Part shown: positions 17,583 through 26,718 of the stretch, one piece after another
Position numbering within the stretch: the stretch's first letter is position 1
How the letters are laid out: each line of letters starts with the position of its first letter
Assembly: GCA_000525675.1 (NCBI GenBank)
Contig: CP002190.1
Coordinates: 1,426,001 to 1,490,000 of the forward strand
DNA: 64,000 bases
Source: Bdellovibrio bacteriovorus W
Lineage (GTDB): Bacteria > Bdellovibrionota > Bdellovibrionia > Bdellovibrionales > Bdellovibrionaceae
Reading direction: 5' to 3'
Notes under the pieces: generated by a model
Databases searched by the model: none
Told to the model about the DNA's origin: nothing
What the model saw: the letters and a program-made list of their open reading frames with translations, nothing else
Translations under genes and position numbers: made by a program

Positions 17583-18022
17583 TGACTTTTACCAAGACTG
17601 TTCATTCCTTGGATGAGTTGAAAGAGTTTTGGAAGGACTTGCTTCCAAAACTTCAGCCGCCTTTTGTATTGCTCCTCAGTGGCGATGTCGGGGCGGGGAA
17701 GACGACCTCTACGCAAATTATTGCGGAGCTTCTGGGGATGAAAAATGTGCAGTCGCCTTCTTTTGCAATCCATTTACGCTATGAGAATGCTCAAGGAGAA
17801 TCTTTAGATCATGTGGATCTCTATCGACTGAAAGACGACGATGATCTTGAGAGCTCGGGCTTTTGGGATTTGTTTCAAGAGCCCCAAGGACGCTTGATTA
17901 TAGAGTGGGCCGAAAGATTGAACTACGATTATCTTCCGATGAATTGGCAGAAAATAGATATTAGGTTTTCTAAAGATTCAATAACGCAAAGAACTCTGAG
18001 TGTTAAAGAAGTTGAGAATTAG
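17582..18022 (+). CDS. tsaE: tRNA threonylcarbamoyladenosine biosynthesis ATPase TsaE
   Basis: TsaE is the ATPase of the TsaBDE complex that makes t6A37 in ANN-decoding tRNAs. The 146-residue protein has Walker A SGDVGAGKTT (about residues 34-43), the switch-like SPSFAIHLRYE, DHVDLYRL and the C-terminal IIEWAERL, in family order. It is the last gene of the glmM-pdxJ-tsaE unit and is followed by a terminator. It pairs functionally with trmO and mtaB in this window, both of which act on t6A. Confidence 0.93.
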   Translation: MTFTKTVHSLDELKEFWKDLLPKLQPPFVLLLSGDVGAGKTTSTQIIAELLGMKNVQSPSFAIHLRYENAQGESLDHVDLYRLKDDDDLESSGFWDLFQEPQGRLIIEWAERLNYDYLPMNWQKIDIRFSKDSITQRTLSVKEVEN

Positions 18023-18046
18023 TTTTTTAGATAAAATGAGAAAATG

Positions 18047-18078
18047 AAAAAAGGAGCTTCTTATAAGCTCCTTTTTTA
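18047..18078. terminator. Bidirectional intrinsic terminator
   Basis: AAGGAGCTT / AAGCTCCTT stem with a 5-nt loop, flanked by A and T runs, between convergent tsaE and the nuclease gene. Confidence 0.9.
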
Positions 18079-18123
18079 TTTTGCAAGGTCAGAGAATCTC
18101 ACAATGTAGATCACAATTTTGTT

Positions 18124-18771
18124 TTAGAATGAGTATCCCGCCGAGCGAGCTACTTTTTGATTTTGAAAGAAGACTCTTTTCCATACAGGAACTTCGCCAA
18201 TATCAGCAGGGCGATAAAGTCTTTTAGTTTCTAAGTCGCCAACAAGATTGAATCCATCCATTCCACGCACTGACATGCGGAAGTCATAAGGAAGCTCCAG
18301 GTTTTCATAGCGACCCGAGAAGATTCCTAGATTTGCTATAAACCCTTCATAAGCTGCGGCACTGTAATCTGTGAGAGCGCGTTTAGAGAATGGATAAATA
18401 AAGTATAAAGCGCCGAGGCCTCGGCGAAGCATTTCTGCATTTACATCTAAGCCATCGTCTCTAAAAACTCTTCCCAAGATTCTTCCGTGCTTGTCTGTTT
18501 GATAGTCGTCACCGATACGCACAGAAGATCCACGTGGAGTTATTTCGCGCAAGACATCACAGGCATCCTGAGCTGCTTGGCCTTGGGATTTGCCAAAAAA
18601 GTGCAACTCTGGAGTATCGACGCCCATTAAACGGATGCGAACTTTTTCTTTGGTTTCGTTATCAACAATTGTCATTGTATCACCATCTTGAACGGCAATG
18701 ACTTTTCCAGAAATAGCGAATACGGATGGGGAAATAAGAACAAATAAGAGAGCTAAAATATGAATTTTCAT
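18124..18771 (-). CDS. Exported thermonuclease (SNase-like)
   Basis: A 215-residue staphylococcal-nuclease-type enzyme with an N-terminal signal peptide (KIHILALLFVLISPSVFA), so it acts outside the cytoplasm. Catalytic and metal-site residues match the family: DGDT (29-32), Arg47 and Asp52/Glu55 in RIRLMGVDTPE, and Arg97 in HGRILGRVF. The C-terminal 60 residues extend beyond the SNase fold and are not recognised. Digestion of prey or environmental nucleic acid is a reasonable inference for a predator. It converges on tsaE with a shared terminator. Confidence 0.9.
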   Translation of the reverse strand: MKIHILALLFVLISPSVFAISGKVIAVQDGDTMTIVDNETKEKVRIRLMGVDTPELHFFGKSQGQAAQDACDVLREITPRGSSVRIGDDYQTDKHGRILGRVFRDDGLDVNAEMLRRGLGALYFIYPFSKRALTDYSAAAYEGFIANLGIFSGRYENLELPYDFRMSVRGMDGFNLVGDLETKRLYRPADIGEVPVWKRVFFQNQKVARSAGYSF

Positions 18772-18884
18772 AGAAAGGGTTCATATCATTCCGGCTTTTT
18801 CTTGGGAAGAAAACGTTTCTATAAAATCAATGCTTTGGGGATCTTGTAAAAAATCCAAGCCGAAGGGGCAAGGATTAAGTAGGG

Positions 18885-20351
18885 CTAGGCTGCCTGTAGC
18901 CCCTTAATGAATTCATTAGAGAGCTTCTCCGCAAGACTTAGAGAAACTTTATTATAGGCTGACTTGTCGGCAATTCCTAAAATCATCCCCACCATCTTAT
19001 CAGCTATTAAAAGCGGCGTGATAGTAACGTGATCTGGAATGACTCCTGAGTTCCATCCATCAAAGAACTTCTCATTCACCTCATTCAATGAAATGTATCC
19101 ATGAAAGGGTTTTTGTGTTGAAGCCACGATATTAAAAACACTTGGAGTTTTTAAAGGTATGCGAAGAGCGGTGTCCTTCATGTCTTTAAAGTTTTCATCC
19201 CACGCAAAAGCAGTGAGTTGAGACTCAGAATCATCCAAAGTTAAAATCATCGACTTTTCAAAATGAGTTTTCATTTCACTTAAAGTAGCTTTGATTTTCT
19301 CAGAAATTGCTTGGGCATTTTTCTTTTTAATCTTTTCTAGAGTGAAATGCGCACTCGCCACAGGGTTCATATTAGGCTTAGCAGCTCCAGCAGGACGAGG
19401 CATAATAGGGATTGGCTTATTGCCAAAGCTATCCTCAAACGGAGGTGGGAAACCTGATTGTGGCGGAGGAGGAATGTGTGGTTTAGAGTTTGCTGCATCA
19501 TCAAGGCTTGCTGCTTTAGCTACAGCAGGCTCTTGAGGTGCTACCACAGTTGCTTCATTGGAAGAGTCGGTGTTTTGCACCATTGTGGCTTCAAGAGAGG
19601 CGCTTAAATCATTTTTTGAATTTAAAACCAAGATATCATTTGCAGCGGCGACCACAGGTTCGCTGATGATTTCAACAGGCTCATTGTCTGAAGTCTGTGG
19701 AGCTGATTGAGCAAGTGGTTGTAGTGATACAACTGTTGGTCCATCGAACAAACCTTCAAGACCTTCTTCGGCTGTTGCTTCCAAGGCAATTTCTTCAGAG
19801 CCAGAAGCCGTATTGCCTTGAGCAATATCGCCAAGGTCTTCCAATGAAAAGCCTTGATCTGGCGAAGATGTTTTTGGCGAAGAAGCTTGTAAGCTTAAGC
19901 CCTCAGGTGCTTCTTCAGTCTTAGTAGCTGGAGCCTCGACTGTGGCTTCTGGAGAGGCGTGCAGTGCTTTCCAAGCTTTTTCAAGATCAGCAGGCTGAGC
20001 TAGAATGAAACCACTTGCAGGATATTGTGGAAAATCCTGTGGCGGTTGAAGACACGCAATAATGAGTGAGCCGTCCCACTCCGCCACAGGCAGACACTCC
20101 GTTGACCAAGGATAATGGGTCGCCCACTTTGCGAACATTTCCTGAGAGATTGGAGTTTCTGAAAAAAATGAAGAGCGAATTTGTGGCAGAGAATAGTGAG
20201 TCATTGCCCAATGAAGATAGGTCTCAATCGAGAGACGATTTTCTTGGAGGCAGTATGCAAGAAGACTTAGAGGCGAACTGCTTTGCTCGTAAGATTCGGT
20301 AAGTCCTTGAAGTTGCTCTTTAAAATGTTCAAACCATGCTTGTTGACTCAT
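18885..20351 (-). CDS. Hypothetical cytoplasmic protein with Pro/Ala-rich centre
   Basis: No characterised family recognised. ATG at 20351 (MSQQAWFEHFKEQLQ) is preferred on the look of the N terminus, but an ATG at 20384 in the same frame is possible; neither has a strong ribosome binding site. Three parts: an N-terminal helical domain of about 150 residues, a low-complexity Ala/Glu/Ser/Pro centre (about 160-330, including PPPPQSGFPPPFED), and a C-terminal domain of about 150 residues (LTLDDSESQLTAFAWDENFK to GMILGIADK) that resembles a GAF-like sensory fold. The start lies downstream of an 11-bp tandem repeat that may regulate it. Confidence 0.75.
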   Translation of the reverse strand: MSQQAWFEHFKEQLQGLTESYEQSSSPLSLLAYCLQENRLSIETYLHWAMTHYSLPQIRSSFFSETPISQEMFAKWATHYPWSTECLPVAEWDGSLIIACLQPPQDFPQYPASGFILAQPADLEKAWKALHASPEATVEAPATKTEEAPEGLSLQASSPKTSSPDQGFSLEDLGDIAQGNTASGSEEIALEATAEEGLEGLFDGPTVVSLQPLAQSAPQTSDNEPVEIISEPVVAAANDILVLNSKNDLSASLEATMVQNTDSSNEATVVAPQEPAVAKAASLDDAANSKPHIPPPPQSGFPPPFEDSFGNKPIPIMPRPAGAAKPNMNPVASAHFTLEKIKKKNAQAISEKIKATLSEMKTHFEKSMILTLDDSESQLTAFAWDENFKDMKDTALRIPLKTPSVFNIVASTQKPFHGYISLNEVNEKFFDGWNSGVIPDHVTITPLLIADKMVGMILGIADKSAYNKVSLSLAEKLSNEFIKGLQAA

Positions 20352-20457
20352 CGCTATTTTTATCGGCGTTTTGAGCTGAAACATAAGTGATTTCGCAGGT
20401 AAACCCGAGAAGACTCGACCTTGGAAAGCAAAAAAAAGGCATCCAAATATTAAACTT

Positions 20458-20501
20458 GTCTCAACTTAAGACAAACTTAGTACAAACCTAGGACGAACCT
20501 A
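20458..20501. repeat. Four 11-bp direct repeats upstream of the hypothetical gene
   Basis: Units at 20458-20468, 20469-20479, 20480-20490 and 20491-20501 follow the pattern nnACAAACYTA (CTCAACTTA in the first). The spacing equals one helical turn. Read on the reverse strand they are TAAGTTTGT-like boxes, lying about 105-150 bp before the start of the gene at 20351; the array also contains the TAG stop of the upstream gene. Confidence 0.7.
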
Positions 20502-21239
20502 ATACGGTGCCGGAATATGAGGCAGATCTTGGCAAAGAATCATCAGCCCACCTGCTTGAAGAGGGGCGGCTTTTTGATCCAGATCCACAGAGTCCAAAAG
20601 AAGGTCGAGGTGAGATTTTAAAATGGCGCGAGAAAGAGTTTCCGGAGAGGAAATCCCTTTAAGACGGGCTGCTTGCATATACTCAGGCAGCGTACCTGCG
20701 ACTCGACGGATAGACTCAAGAGTGTGTCTGAAAAGACAGTTGTAACGAGGCTCTTGTTCAAGCCGGCGGATTTCTGCATCGGCTTCATGCGCAAGGCTTA
20801 AGTAGCTTTTATTTTTGTAGAGAGCCTTCAGCGTTGCATGAATTTTTTTAACATCAGGCTTGCGATAGTCTAAAATCGAACCAGCTCCGCGCGGGTTCAT
20901 TCTTCGAAACTCCGGAGTTTCTGCCATATCAACGAAGTCATTGCAGATCACGGGAATGCCTCGACTCTGAAAATAGCGAGCCCAAGTGTCAGCCAAGCCG
21001 GCCATAGGTAAAACTTTTCTCTCAAGTTCGATAAGCTTTTCAGAAATGGGCAGGCTGCGATTATTCGACAGTTGCGCGTAGAGCCACATTCTATGTGTAT
21101 TGATTTCAATGGCCTCGCGAATGTGAGCTTGTAGACATTTTCGATCGCGTGAAGTTTGGGCCTCAGCCTCTGCTGGAGATACCACGAGTCCTAAGATAAG
21201 CGCGCCCATAGCTAGAATGAAGAGTCTGAAGGTTTTCAT
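20499..21239 (-). CDS. Exported hypothetical protein
   Basis: A 246-residue protein with a clear signal peptide (MKTFRLFILAMGALILGLVV ending near SPAEAEA) and a helical, charged body. It has five Cys after the signal, suggesting periplasmic disulfides. Repeated Leu-rich helices (ISEKLIELERKVLPMAGLAD, ESIRRVAGTLPEYMQAARLK) give no family match that I recognise. It precedes the hypothetical gene at 20351 on the same strand, with a 147-bp gap carrying the 11-bp repeats. Function unknown. Confidence 0.75.
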   Translation of the reverse strand: MKTFRLFILAMGALILGLVVSPAEAEAQTSRDRKCLQAHIREAIEINTHRMWLYAQLSNNRSLPISEKLIELERKVLPMAGLADTWARYFQSRGIPVICNDFVDMAETPEFRRMNPRGAGSILDYRKPDVKKIHATLKALYKNKSYLSLAHEADAEIRRLEQEPRYNCLFRHTLESIRRVAGTLPEYMQAARLKGISSPETLSRAILKSHLDLLLDSVDLDQKAAPLQAGGLMILCQDLPHIPAPY

Positions 21240-21289
21240 AGGGCGTAAAGTAGCATAAAAGTCACTTTCCGGGGTTTTCAGTGAGAAGA

Positions 21290-21445
21290 ATTTGAAAAAC
21301 TCACTCGGTCTGTCGAGTTTCTAGTCATCCGGGAGGAGGCGGTCTTAAAGGGGCGGAGGAACCTATAAGGCCGCTGGGCTTTGCTAATGCCGTTCGAGGC
21401 AGGTATTTATTGCAAAGCCAAGGCTGTCTGTGGGGGCTTTCAAAT
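21290..21445. other. Structured intergenic region, candidate small RNA
   Basis: The 273-bp gap 21240-21512 has no plausible gene but much pairing potential. ATTTGAAA (21290-21297) pairs with TTTCAAAT (21438-21445), and CTCAC with GTGGG just inside. Within this closing stem are hairpins GCGGTCTTA / TAAGGCCGC (with one G-T pair) and GGCTTTGC / GCAAAGCC. A closed, multi-branched RNA of about 156 nt is possible, on either strand. It does not match tRNA, tmRNA, SRP or RNase P landmarks that I know; a 6S-like rod is one possibility. It could also be a leader of the cysteine desulfurase gene. Confidence 0.35.
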
Positions 21446-21512
21446 CAAAGTGAAAGAGTAATATTCTTAGAAGTTTTCAACACTTAAGAATTATGCTAGG
21501 TTGGCGCGACTT

Positions 21513-22721
21513 ATGAGTTCTACAAAGACCCTGCATTATTTCGATCACAATGCGACGACGCCTATTTGTCAGGAAGTTGTTGAGGCATTGCCACGTCTGG
21601 CGCAAAGCTGGGGGAACGCTAGTTCCATTCATTGGGCAGGTCGTGAACCAAAACATATTCTGCGTGAAACGCGCAAAACCGTCGCTGATATCATTGGTGC
21701 CAAAAGCCCGCTTGAGATTATTTTTACCTCTGGTGGAAGTGAATCGAATAATACAGTCATCAAGGGTGTCTTTGAATACTTACGTTCTGCTCCCTTTGTA
21801 GAGGCGCGCTTAAAGGGTCGCAATCACTATATGTGTTCATCGGTTGAGCATCCTGCGATTATTAAAACCATGGAGTTCTTGCAGTCTGAAGGTGCGAAGG
21901 TGGATTTTATCCCCGTGTCGCGTTCAGGACAGATTGATATGGAATTCTATAAAGCTCATCTCTCTGAAGACACAGCTTTAGTGACGGTGATGATTGCCAA
22001 TAATGAAACTGGAAATATTTTTCCTATCAAAGAGATGACCGAGCTTGCTCATGAAAAGGGTGCTCTCTTTCATACGGATGGTGTGCAAGCTTTAGGTAAG
22101 ATCCCAGTGAATGTGACAGACCTAGGGGTAGACTTTGCAACCTTCTCTGCGCATAAGTTTTATTCGTTAAAAGGCGCTGGATTTTTATATTCTAAAAAAG
22201 GCTCTCACTTTACTTCGCTTATTCATGGTGGTGGACAAGAACGACACCGTCGCGGAGGTACCGAAAATATTTTAGGTATCGCGGCCATGGGAGTTGCTGC
22301 GGAGAGATTGAAGCGCTTAGGTGAAGTCGCGCCTGAGATGACTAGGCTGCGTGACTTATTCGAGCAAAGAGTTTTGTCTGAGATTCAAAATGTTTCAGTA
22401 ACTGGAATCGAGTCTTTGCGCGTACCGAATACGAGTTCATTGGTTATTACTGGGGCTGATGGCGAAACTCTTTTGATGTCTTTAGATCTAGAAGGGTATG
22501 CCGTTTCTACGGGCGCGGCTTGTTCGAGTGGTAATCCAGAGCCAAGTCCTGTTTTATTGAACATGGGATTGAGCCGTCAAGAGGCTCAAAATAGTTTACG
22601 AGTGAGTATTGGTTGGGACACGACGGAAGAAGAGATTCATAAATTTGTGGAAACTCTAAAAGTCGTTGTGACGAGATTAAGAAGTATTCAATCAGATGAA
22701 GGAGAAACCTATCATGTCTAA
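21513..22721 (+). CDS. Cysteine desulfurase (NifS/IscS family)
   Basis: A PLP enzyme that takes sulfur from cysteine as a persulfide. ATG at 21513 is used (402 residues); an in-frame TTG lies 12 nt earlier. N-terminal YFDHNATTP, the PLP-Lys region [28 protein letters not shown] and the active-site Cys loop [13 protein letters not shown] are all present. It overlaps mnmA by 8 nt and no iscU follows, so it most likely serves tRNA 2-thiolation as the sulfur donor for MnmA, although a shared role with SufE (50949) in Fe-S assembly is possible. Confidence 0.93.
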   Translation: MSSTKTLHYFDHNATTPICQEVVEALPRLAQSWGNASSIHWAGREPKHILRETRKTVADIIGAKSPLEIIFTSGGSESNNTVIKGVFEYLRSAPFVEARLKGRNHYMCSSVEHPAIIKTMEFLQSEGAKVDFIPVSRSGQIDMEFYKAHLSEDTALVTVMIANNETGNIFPIKEMTELAHEKGALFHTDGVQALGKIPVNVTDLGVDFATFSAHKFYSLKGAGFLYSKKGSHFTSLIHGGGQERHRRGGTENILGIAAMGVAAERLKRLGEVAPEMTRLRDLFEQRVLSEIQNVSVTGIESLRVPNTSSLVITGADGETLLMSLDLEGYAVSTGAACSSGNPEPSPVLLNMGLSRQEAQNSLRVSIGWDTTEEEIHKFVETLKVVVTRLRSIQSDEGETYHV

Positions 22722-23796
22722 AGGAAGAGTCCTTGTTGCTATGAGCGGAGGCGTGGACAGTTCAGCCGCGGCTGCGCTGTTAGTCGATCAGGGTTATGAA
22801 GTGATCGGTGCAACGATGCAAGTTTGGGATTACTCTGTTTGTGATATCGAAGAGGGTAATGGTACTTGTTGTTCAAGTATCGACGTTGATGATGCGCGCT
22901 CAGTGGCGGATCGCCTAGGGATTCCATTTTACGTCATTAACTGCGAAGCAAAATTTAAGGCAGCTGTCATTGATCCTTTTCTTAAGGCTTATCTAGAAGG
23001 ACAAACGCCACTGCCATGTGTGAACTGCAATACTTACCTAAAGTTTGATCATTTAGTTCGTAAAATGAAAGAATTAAACTGTGATTACTTGGCAACAGGA
23101 CACTACGCAAAAGTCGTTACTGATGAAAACGGCCAAAGCTCTATCCATACATCTGCCGATGATTGGAAAGATCAGACTTATTTCCTTTTCACAATTGAGC
23201 CAGATCTTGTTCCAAAGCTGATGTTCCCTCTAGGTGATATGAAGAAGCCAGAGGTGCGTGCTTACTCCGAAGCCAAAGGTCTTGTAACAGCCAAGAAAAA
23301 AGACTCCCAAGGGATTTGCTTTGTTGGCAATCAAGGGTATCAGAACTTCATTAAAGATCATGTGGCATCGAGTGTTCTTGCGACAAAGCGCGGGAAACTC
23401 CGTCGCTATCCTTCAGAAGAAATCATGGCAGAGCACGATGGCATTCATAACTTCACGATTGGTCAAAGTCGTGGTCTAGGTATGGATCATCACGAGAAAT
23501 TATTTGTATTAAAAATTGATGCAACAACAAACACCGTATGGGTAGGAGATGAAAAATATCTCTATGCAGAAGAAGTGCGTGTTGTAGATCCTCATCTTCT
23601 TTTAGATTTTGAAGATGGTGAAGAGATGAATGTTAAGATTCGCTATCAGCACAAAGGATCTTTAGCGCAAGTCTATCGTAATGAAAATGGCTATACTTTG
23701 AAATTTAAAGAGCCACAAAGAGCTGTAACTCCAGGGCAAGCAGCGGTTTTTTACCGTGAAAAGCAACTCGTGGGGGGCGGATGGATCACTCTTTAA
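22714..23796 (+). CDS. mnmA: tRNA-specific 2-thiouridylase
   Basis: MnmA thiolates U34 of tRNA-Lys, -Glu and -Gln using ATP and relayed sulfur. Start ATG 22714 is preferred because AAGGAG lies about 10 nt upstream; an earlier in-frame ATG (22696) precedes that signal. The PP-loop [16 protein letters not shown] is at residues 8-23. The catalytic Cys pair is visible in [11 protein letters not shown] and [10 protein letters not shown], and LATGHYAKV and DQTYFLF also match. It sits between its likely sulfur donor and mtaB, overlapping both. Confidence 0.95.
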   Translation: MSKGRVLVAMSGGVDSSAAAALLVDQGYEVIGATMQVWDYSVCDIEEGNGTCCSSIDVDDARSVADRLGIPFYVINCEAKFKAAVIDPFLKAYLEGQTPLPCVNCNTYLKFDHLVRKMKELNCDYLATGHYAKVVTDENGQSSIHTSADDWKDQTYFLFTIEPDLVPKLMFPLGDMKKPEVRAYSEAKGLVTAKKKDSQGICFVGNQGYQNFIKDHVASSVLATKRGKLRRYPSEEIMAEHDGIHNFTIGQSRGLGMDHHEKLFVLKIDATTNTVWVGDEKYLYAEEVRVVDPHLLLDFEDGEEMNVKIRYQHKGSLAQVYRNENGYTLKFKEPQRAVTPGQAAVFYREKQLVGGGWITL

Positions 23797-25124
23797 AATA
23801 TAAAGTTCATACTTTTGGTTGTAAGGTGAATACTTACGACGCAGGTTTGATTCAAAAAAACATGAACTCTCATGGGTTTGCTCCTTTGATCACCGGCGAA
23901 AAAGAGGCGCGTATTCACGTGCTTAATACTTGCGCTGTGACCGCCGAGGCAACGAAAGAGGCCGTTCGCTATATTCGTCGATTGAAAGTAAAAGATCCTT
24001 TCTGCACGATTGTTGTTACGGGATGTGCAGCTCAAGTTGATACGGGTTCCTTTTCTGAACTTCCTGGTGCGGACCTTGTCGTTGCGAATTCGCACAAAGG
24101 ATCGTTGCCAGATCTTTTGAAAAAACATTTCCGTGGTGAACTCACTGAGAAGGTTTTTAAATCTAATATCTTTAAAAAAGAGGATTTAGAAGCTGGTGGT
24201 GGGATTGAGAAGTCTCACACGAGAACTTTCTTAAAGATTCAAGACGGCTGTAATAGCTTTTGTACTTACTGTATTATTCCCTACGCTCGCGGAAAGAGCC
24301 GTTCGATCTCTATCATGGATTTAGTAGATCGCGTAAATGCACTTTACGCTGAGGGCTCTCGCGAAGTCGTTCTTACGGGTGTTCACATTGGTGACTATGA
24401 AGATATTCAAGGCGAGAAAAAGCTTTTTATGGAAGATTTGATCGAGAATCTTCTTAAGCGCACCCAGATGCCTCGCTTCCGTTTATCAAGCCTTGAGCCT
24501 GTGGAAGTTTCAGAGCGCCTTTTGGATTTATACAGTGATCCACGCATGTGTCCTCATTTCCATATGAGCATTCAAAGCGCGAATACAGATGTCTTATTCC
24601 ACATGAAGCGTAAGTACACTCAAGACGATGTGAGAAAATCACTTTTAGCTATTGCTGAGAGAGTCCCTAATTCTTTTGTAGGCATGGATGTGATCACAGG
24701 ATTTCCTACAGAAACTGAAGAACAGTTTGAAGATACTTATCAGACCTTGGCGTCACTGCCATGGACGAAGCTCCATGTTTTTCCTTATAGCGAAAGACAG
24801 GGGACGCGGGCGGCAGCGATGGATGTCTCTGTATACCCTCACGTGCGTGCAGAGCGTGCGGCACGGCTGCGCGACCTCAGTATTCAACGTTACGAAGAAG
24901 AAGCTCGTAAACAGATTGGCACTTTGAAAAAAGTCATGGTCTTAAAAAATGCTGCCAAAGGTGGGCAAGGTTTAAGTCACGACTACTGGCCTGTGGATAT
25001 TCTAGGGGCAGAAAGTTTTATTGATCACTGGGCAGGGCAAGAAGTGGAAGTGCGAATCACTGATTATGACCATAGCAATAGGCAACACATGGAAGGCCAC
25101 TTAAAAGGCGAGGTCGTATCGTGA
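23781..25124 (+). CDS. mtaB: Radical SAM methylthiotransferase MtaB (acts on t6A37 of tRNA)
   Basis: MtaB inserts a methylthio group into t6A37 to give ms2t6A. Three parts: an N-terminal UPF0004 domain with cluster-binding Cys ([28 protein letters not shown]), the radical SAM domain with [16 protein letters not shown] (CxxxCxxC), and a C-terminal TRAM-like part. The sequence fits MtaB rather than MiaB; miaB is separate at 60692. It overlaps mnmA by 16 nt and rnc by 4 nt. The window also holds trmO and tsaE, other t6A enzymes. Confidence 0.93.
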   Translation: MDHSLKYKVHTFGCKVNTYDAGLIQKNMNSHGFAPLITGEKEARIHVLNTCAVTAEATKEAVRYIRRLKVKDPFCTIVVTGCAAQVDTGSFSELPGADLVVANSHKGSLPDLLKKHFRGELTEKVFKSNIFKKEDLEAGGGIEKSHTRTFLKIQDGCNSFCTYCIIPYARGKSRSISIMDLVDRVNALYAEGSREVVLTGVHIGDYEDIQGEKKLFMEDLIENLLKRTQMPRFRLSSLEPVEVSERLLDLYSDPRMCPHFHMSIQSANTDVLFHMKRKYTQDDVRKSLLAIAERVPNSFVGMDVITGFPTETEEQFEDTYQTLASLPWTKLHVFPYSERQGTRAAAMDVSVYPHVRAERAARLRDLSIQRYEEEARKQIGTLKKVMVLKNAAKGGQGLSHDYWPVDILGAESFIDHWAGQEVEVRITDYDHSNRQHMEGHLKGEVVS

Positions 25125-25810
25125 AGGAGTTAGAGCAGCGATTGCAGTACCAATTCAAGAACGGAAGTCTTCTTGAGCGCGCTTTGACTCATAAGAGCTT
25201 TGCTAATGAGTTAAAGAACGCAACAGAACACAATGAAAAGCTCGAGTTTTTGGGCGATGCCGTTTTGGACTTACTTATTGGTGAATTGCTTTTTGAAAAA
25301 TACCCAGCTGACTCTGAAGGTGGGTTGTCGAAGAAGCGTGCCAGTATCGTGAATGAAGAAGTTTTATCTGATTTAGCAACCGAGATGGGGCTGAATAAGA
25401 TGATGCTTCTTGGAAAAGGCGAGACTCTGACGGGAGGCTCTAAGAAACCTCGACTGGTGTCTTCGTCATTTGAAGCTATCGTTGGAGCTATTTATTTAGA
25501 CGGAGGATTTGAGGTCACAAAAACAATTGTGCGCCGAGAATTTTCACCTTTGATTGATAGTATTTGTTCTGCAGAAGATTTTTTTAAAGATTACAAGACT
25601 CGTCTGCAGGAATTAGTTCAAAAGAGTCTGAAGGAAACTCCTCGCTATGAGTTGATTTCCGAAGAAGGTCCTCCTCACGACCGAGAATTTAAGGTGTGTG
25701 TAAAAGTTCAGAGTGAGGTCTGGGCCGAAGGATGTGGGCGTAGTAAAAAACATGCGGAACAAGATGCCGCAAAAACCGCCCTTGTAGAAAAATTTAAGGA
25801 GATAGTTTAA
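25121..25810 (+). CDS. rnc: Ribonuclease III
   Basis: RNase III cuts double-stranded RNA, processing rRNA precursors and regulating mRNAs. The 229-residue protein has the catalytic signature HNEKLEFLGDAVLDLLIGE near residues 38-56, the second acidic cluster SSSFEAIVGAIYLDGGFE, and a C-terminal dsRNA-binding domain (YKTRLQELVQKSLKETPRYE through GRSKKHAEQDAAK). A GTG start overlaps the mtaB stop (GTGA), and the stop shares one base with the era start, the common rnc-era arrangement. Confidence 0.96.
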   Translation: MKELEQRLQYQFKNGSLLERALTHKSFANELKNATEHNEKLEFLGDAVLDLLIGELLFEKYPADSEGGLSKKRASIVNEEVLSDLATEMGLNKMMLLGKGETLTGGSKKPRLVSSSFEAIVGAIYLDGGFEVTKTIVRREFSPLIDSICSAEDFFKDYKTRLQELVQKSLKETPRYELISEEGPPHDREFKVCVKVQSEVWAEGCGRSKKHAEQDAAKTALVEKFKEIV

Positions 25811-26718
25811 TGACTTATCGCGCAGGATTTCTAGGATTAATTGGTCAGCCCAATGCGGGCAAAAGTACCTTGATGAACTATCTCGTGGACGAGAAGGTTT
25901 CCATTGTATCAAACAAGCCACAAACCACTCGTCGTCGTATTCTGGGTATTTGGAGTACTGACAATGCCCAAGTCGTATTTGTAGACGCCCCAGGAGTTGT
26001 GGCTTCTGAGAAGGGCCTAAATGCATTTCTAGCGCAAGAGGCGAGAGATGTTATTGCCGATTCAGATGCGCTTTTGGCGATTGTCAGCGTTGATGAAGCT
26101 AAGCCAGAAGATGCAGAGAAAATTTTAGACATGGTTAAAGCCAGCGGTAAACCTTGGATCGGCGTTATTACGAAATCTGATATCGAAGAGAAAGCTCATC
26201 GTATTATGATTTTAAAGCGCATGATCGAAGAGCGTGGCGCTAAGGCCTTCAGTGTTTCTGTAAAAGAATCTGAAGATGATGTCGAAGAAAGAGAAGCGAT
26301 GTTGATCGAGTTTGCGAACTTGATGCCAGAAAGTCCCGCACCTCTTTATGAAACAGAGTTATTCACGAATGAAAATGTTCGTGAAATGGTGACTGAAATT
26401 ATTCGTGAAAAGTGTTTTGAGATTCTTCATCAGGAAATTCCATACTCACTTGCGGTGCGTATCATAAAATTTGACGAAGAAGGAACTCTACCGAAAATCT
26501 ACGCCGAGATTATGGTCTCTAAAGAGAATCATAAACCTATCGTGATCGGTAAAGAAGCAAAAGTGATTAAAGAAATTGGAACCTTAGCTCGTAAAGAAAT
26601 TGAAAAGCTAATGGGTGAGAAAGTGTTCTTGGATGTCCAAGTTGCCTTTAAGCCTGAGTGGTTTGAGAACAAAAGAATTATGAAGGAGTTGGGCTATGGA
26701 ACAAAATCAGAGGGCTGA
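25810..26718 (+). CDS. era: GTPase Era
   Basis: Era is an essential GTPase that binds 16S rRNA and helps mature the 30S subunit. G1 GQPNAGKST, effector region KPQTTRRRILG, G3 DAPG and G4 TKSD are visible, and a C-terminal KH domain (IVIGKEAKVIKEIGTLARKE) binds RNA. The 302-residue length is normal. It overlaps rnc by one base and der by 23 nt, so ribosome-maturation enzymes are translated as a tight group. Confidence 0.96.
   Translation: MTYRAGFLGLIGQPNAGKSTLMNYLVDEKVSIVSNKPQTTRRRILGIWSTDNAQVVFVDAPGVVASEKGLNAFLAQEARDVIADSDALLAIVSVDEAKPEDAEKILDMVKASGKPWIGVITKSDIEEKAHRIMILKRMIEERGAKAFSVSVKESEDDVEEREAMLIEFANLMPESPAPLYETELFTNENVREMVTEIIREKCFEILHQEIPYSLAVRIIKFDEEGTLPKIYAEIMVSKENHKPIVIGKEAKVIKEIGTLARKEIEKLMGEKVFLDVQVAFKPEWFENKRIMKELGYGTKSEG

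Noticed and set aside
21378-21410. T-arm-like GTTCGA with flanking GCC/GGC, considered as a tRNA
   Set aside because: The loop has six bases, no D-arm or anticodon arm fits, and no 7-bp acceptor stem surrounds it.
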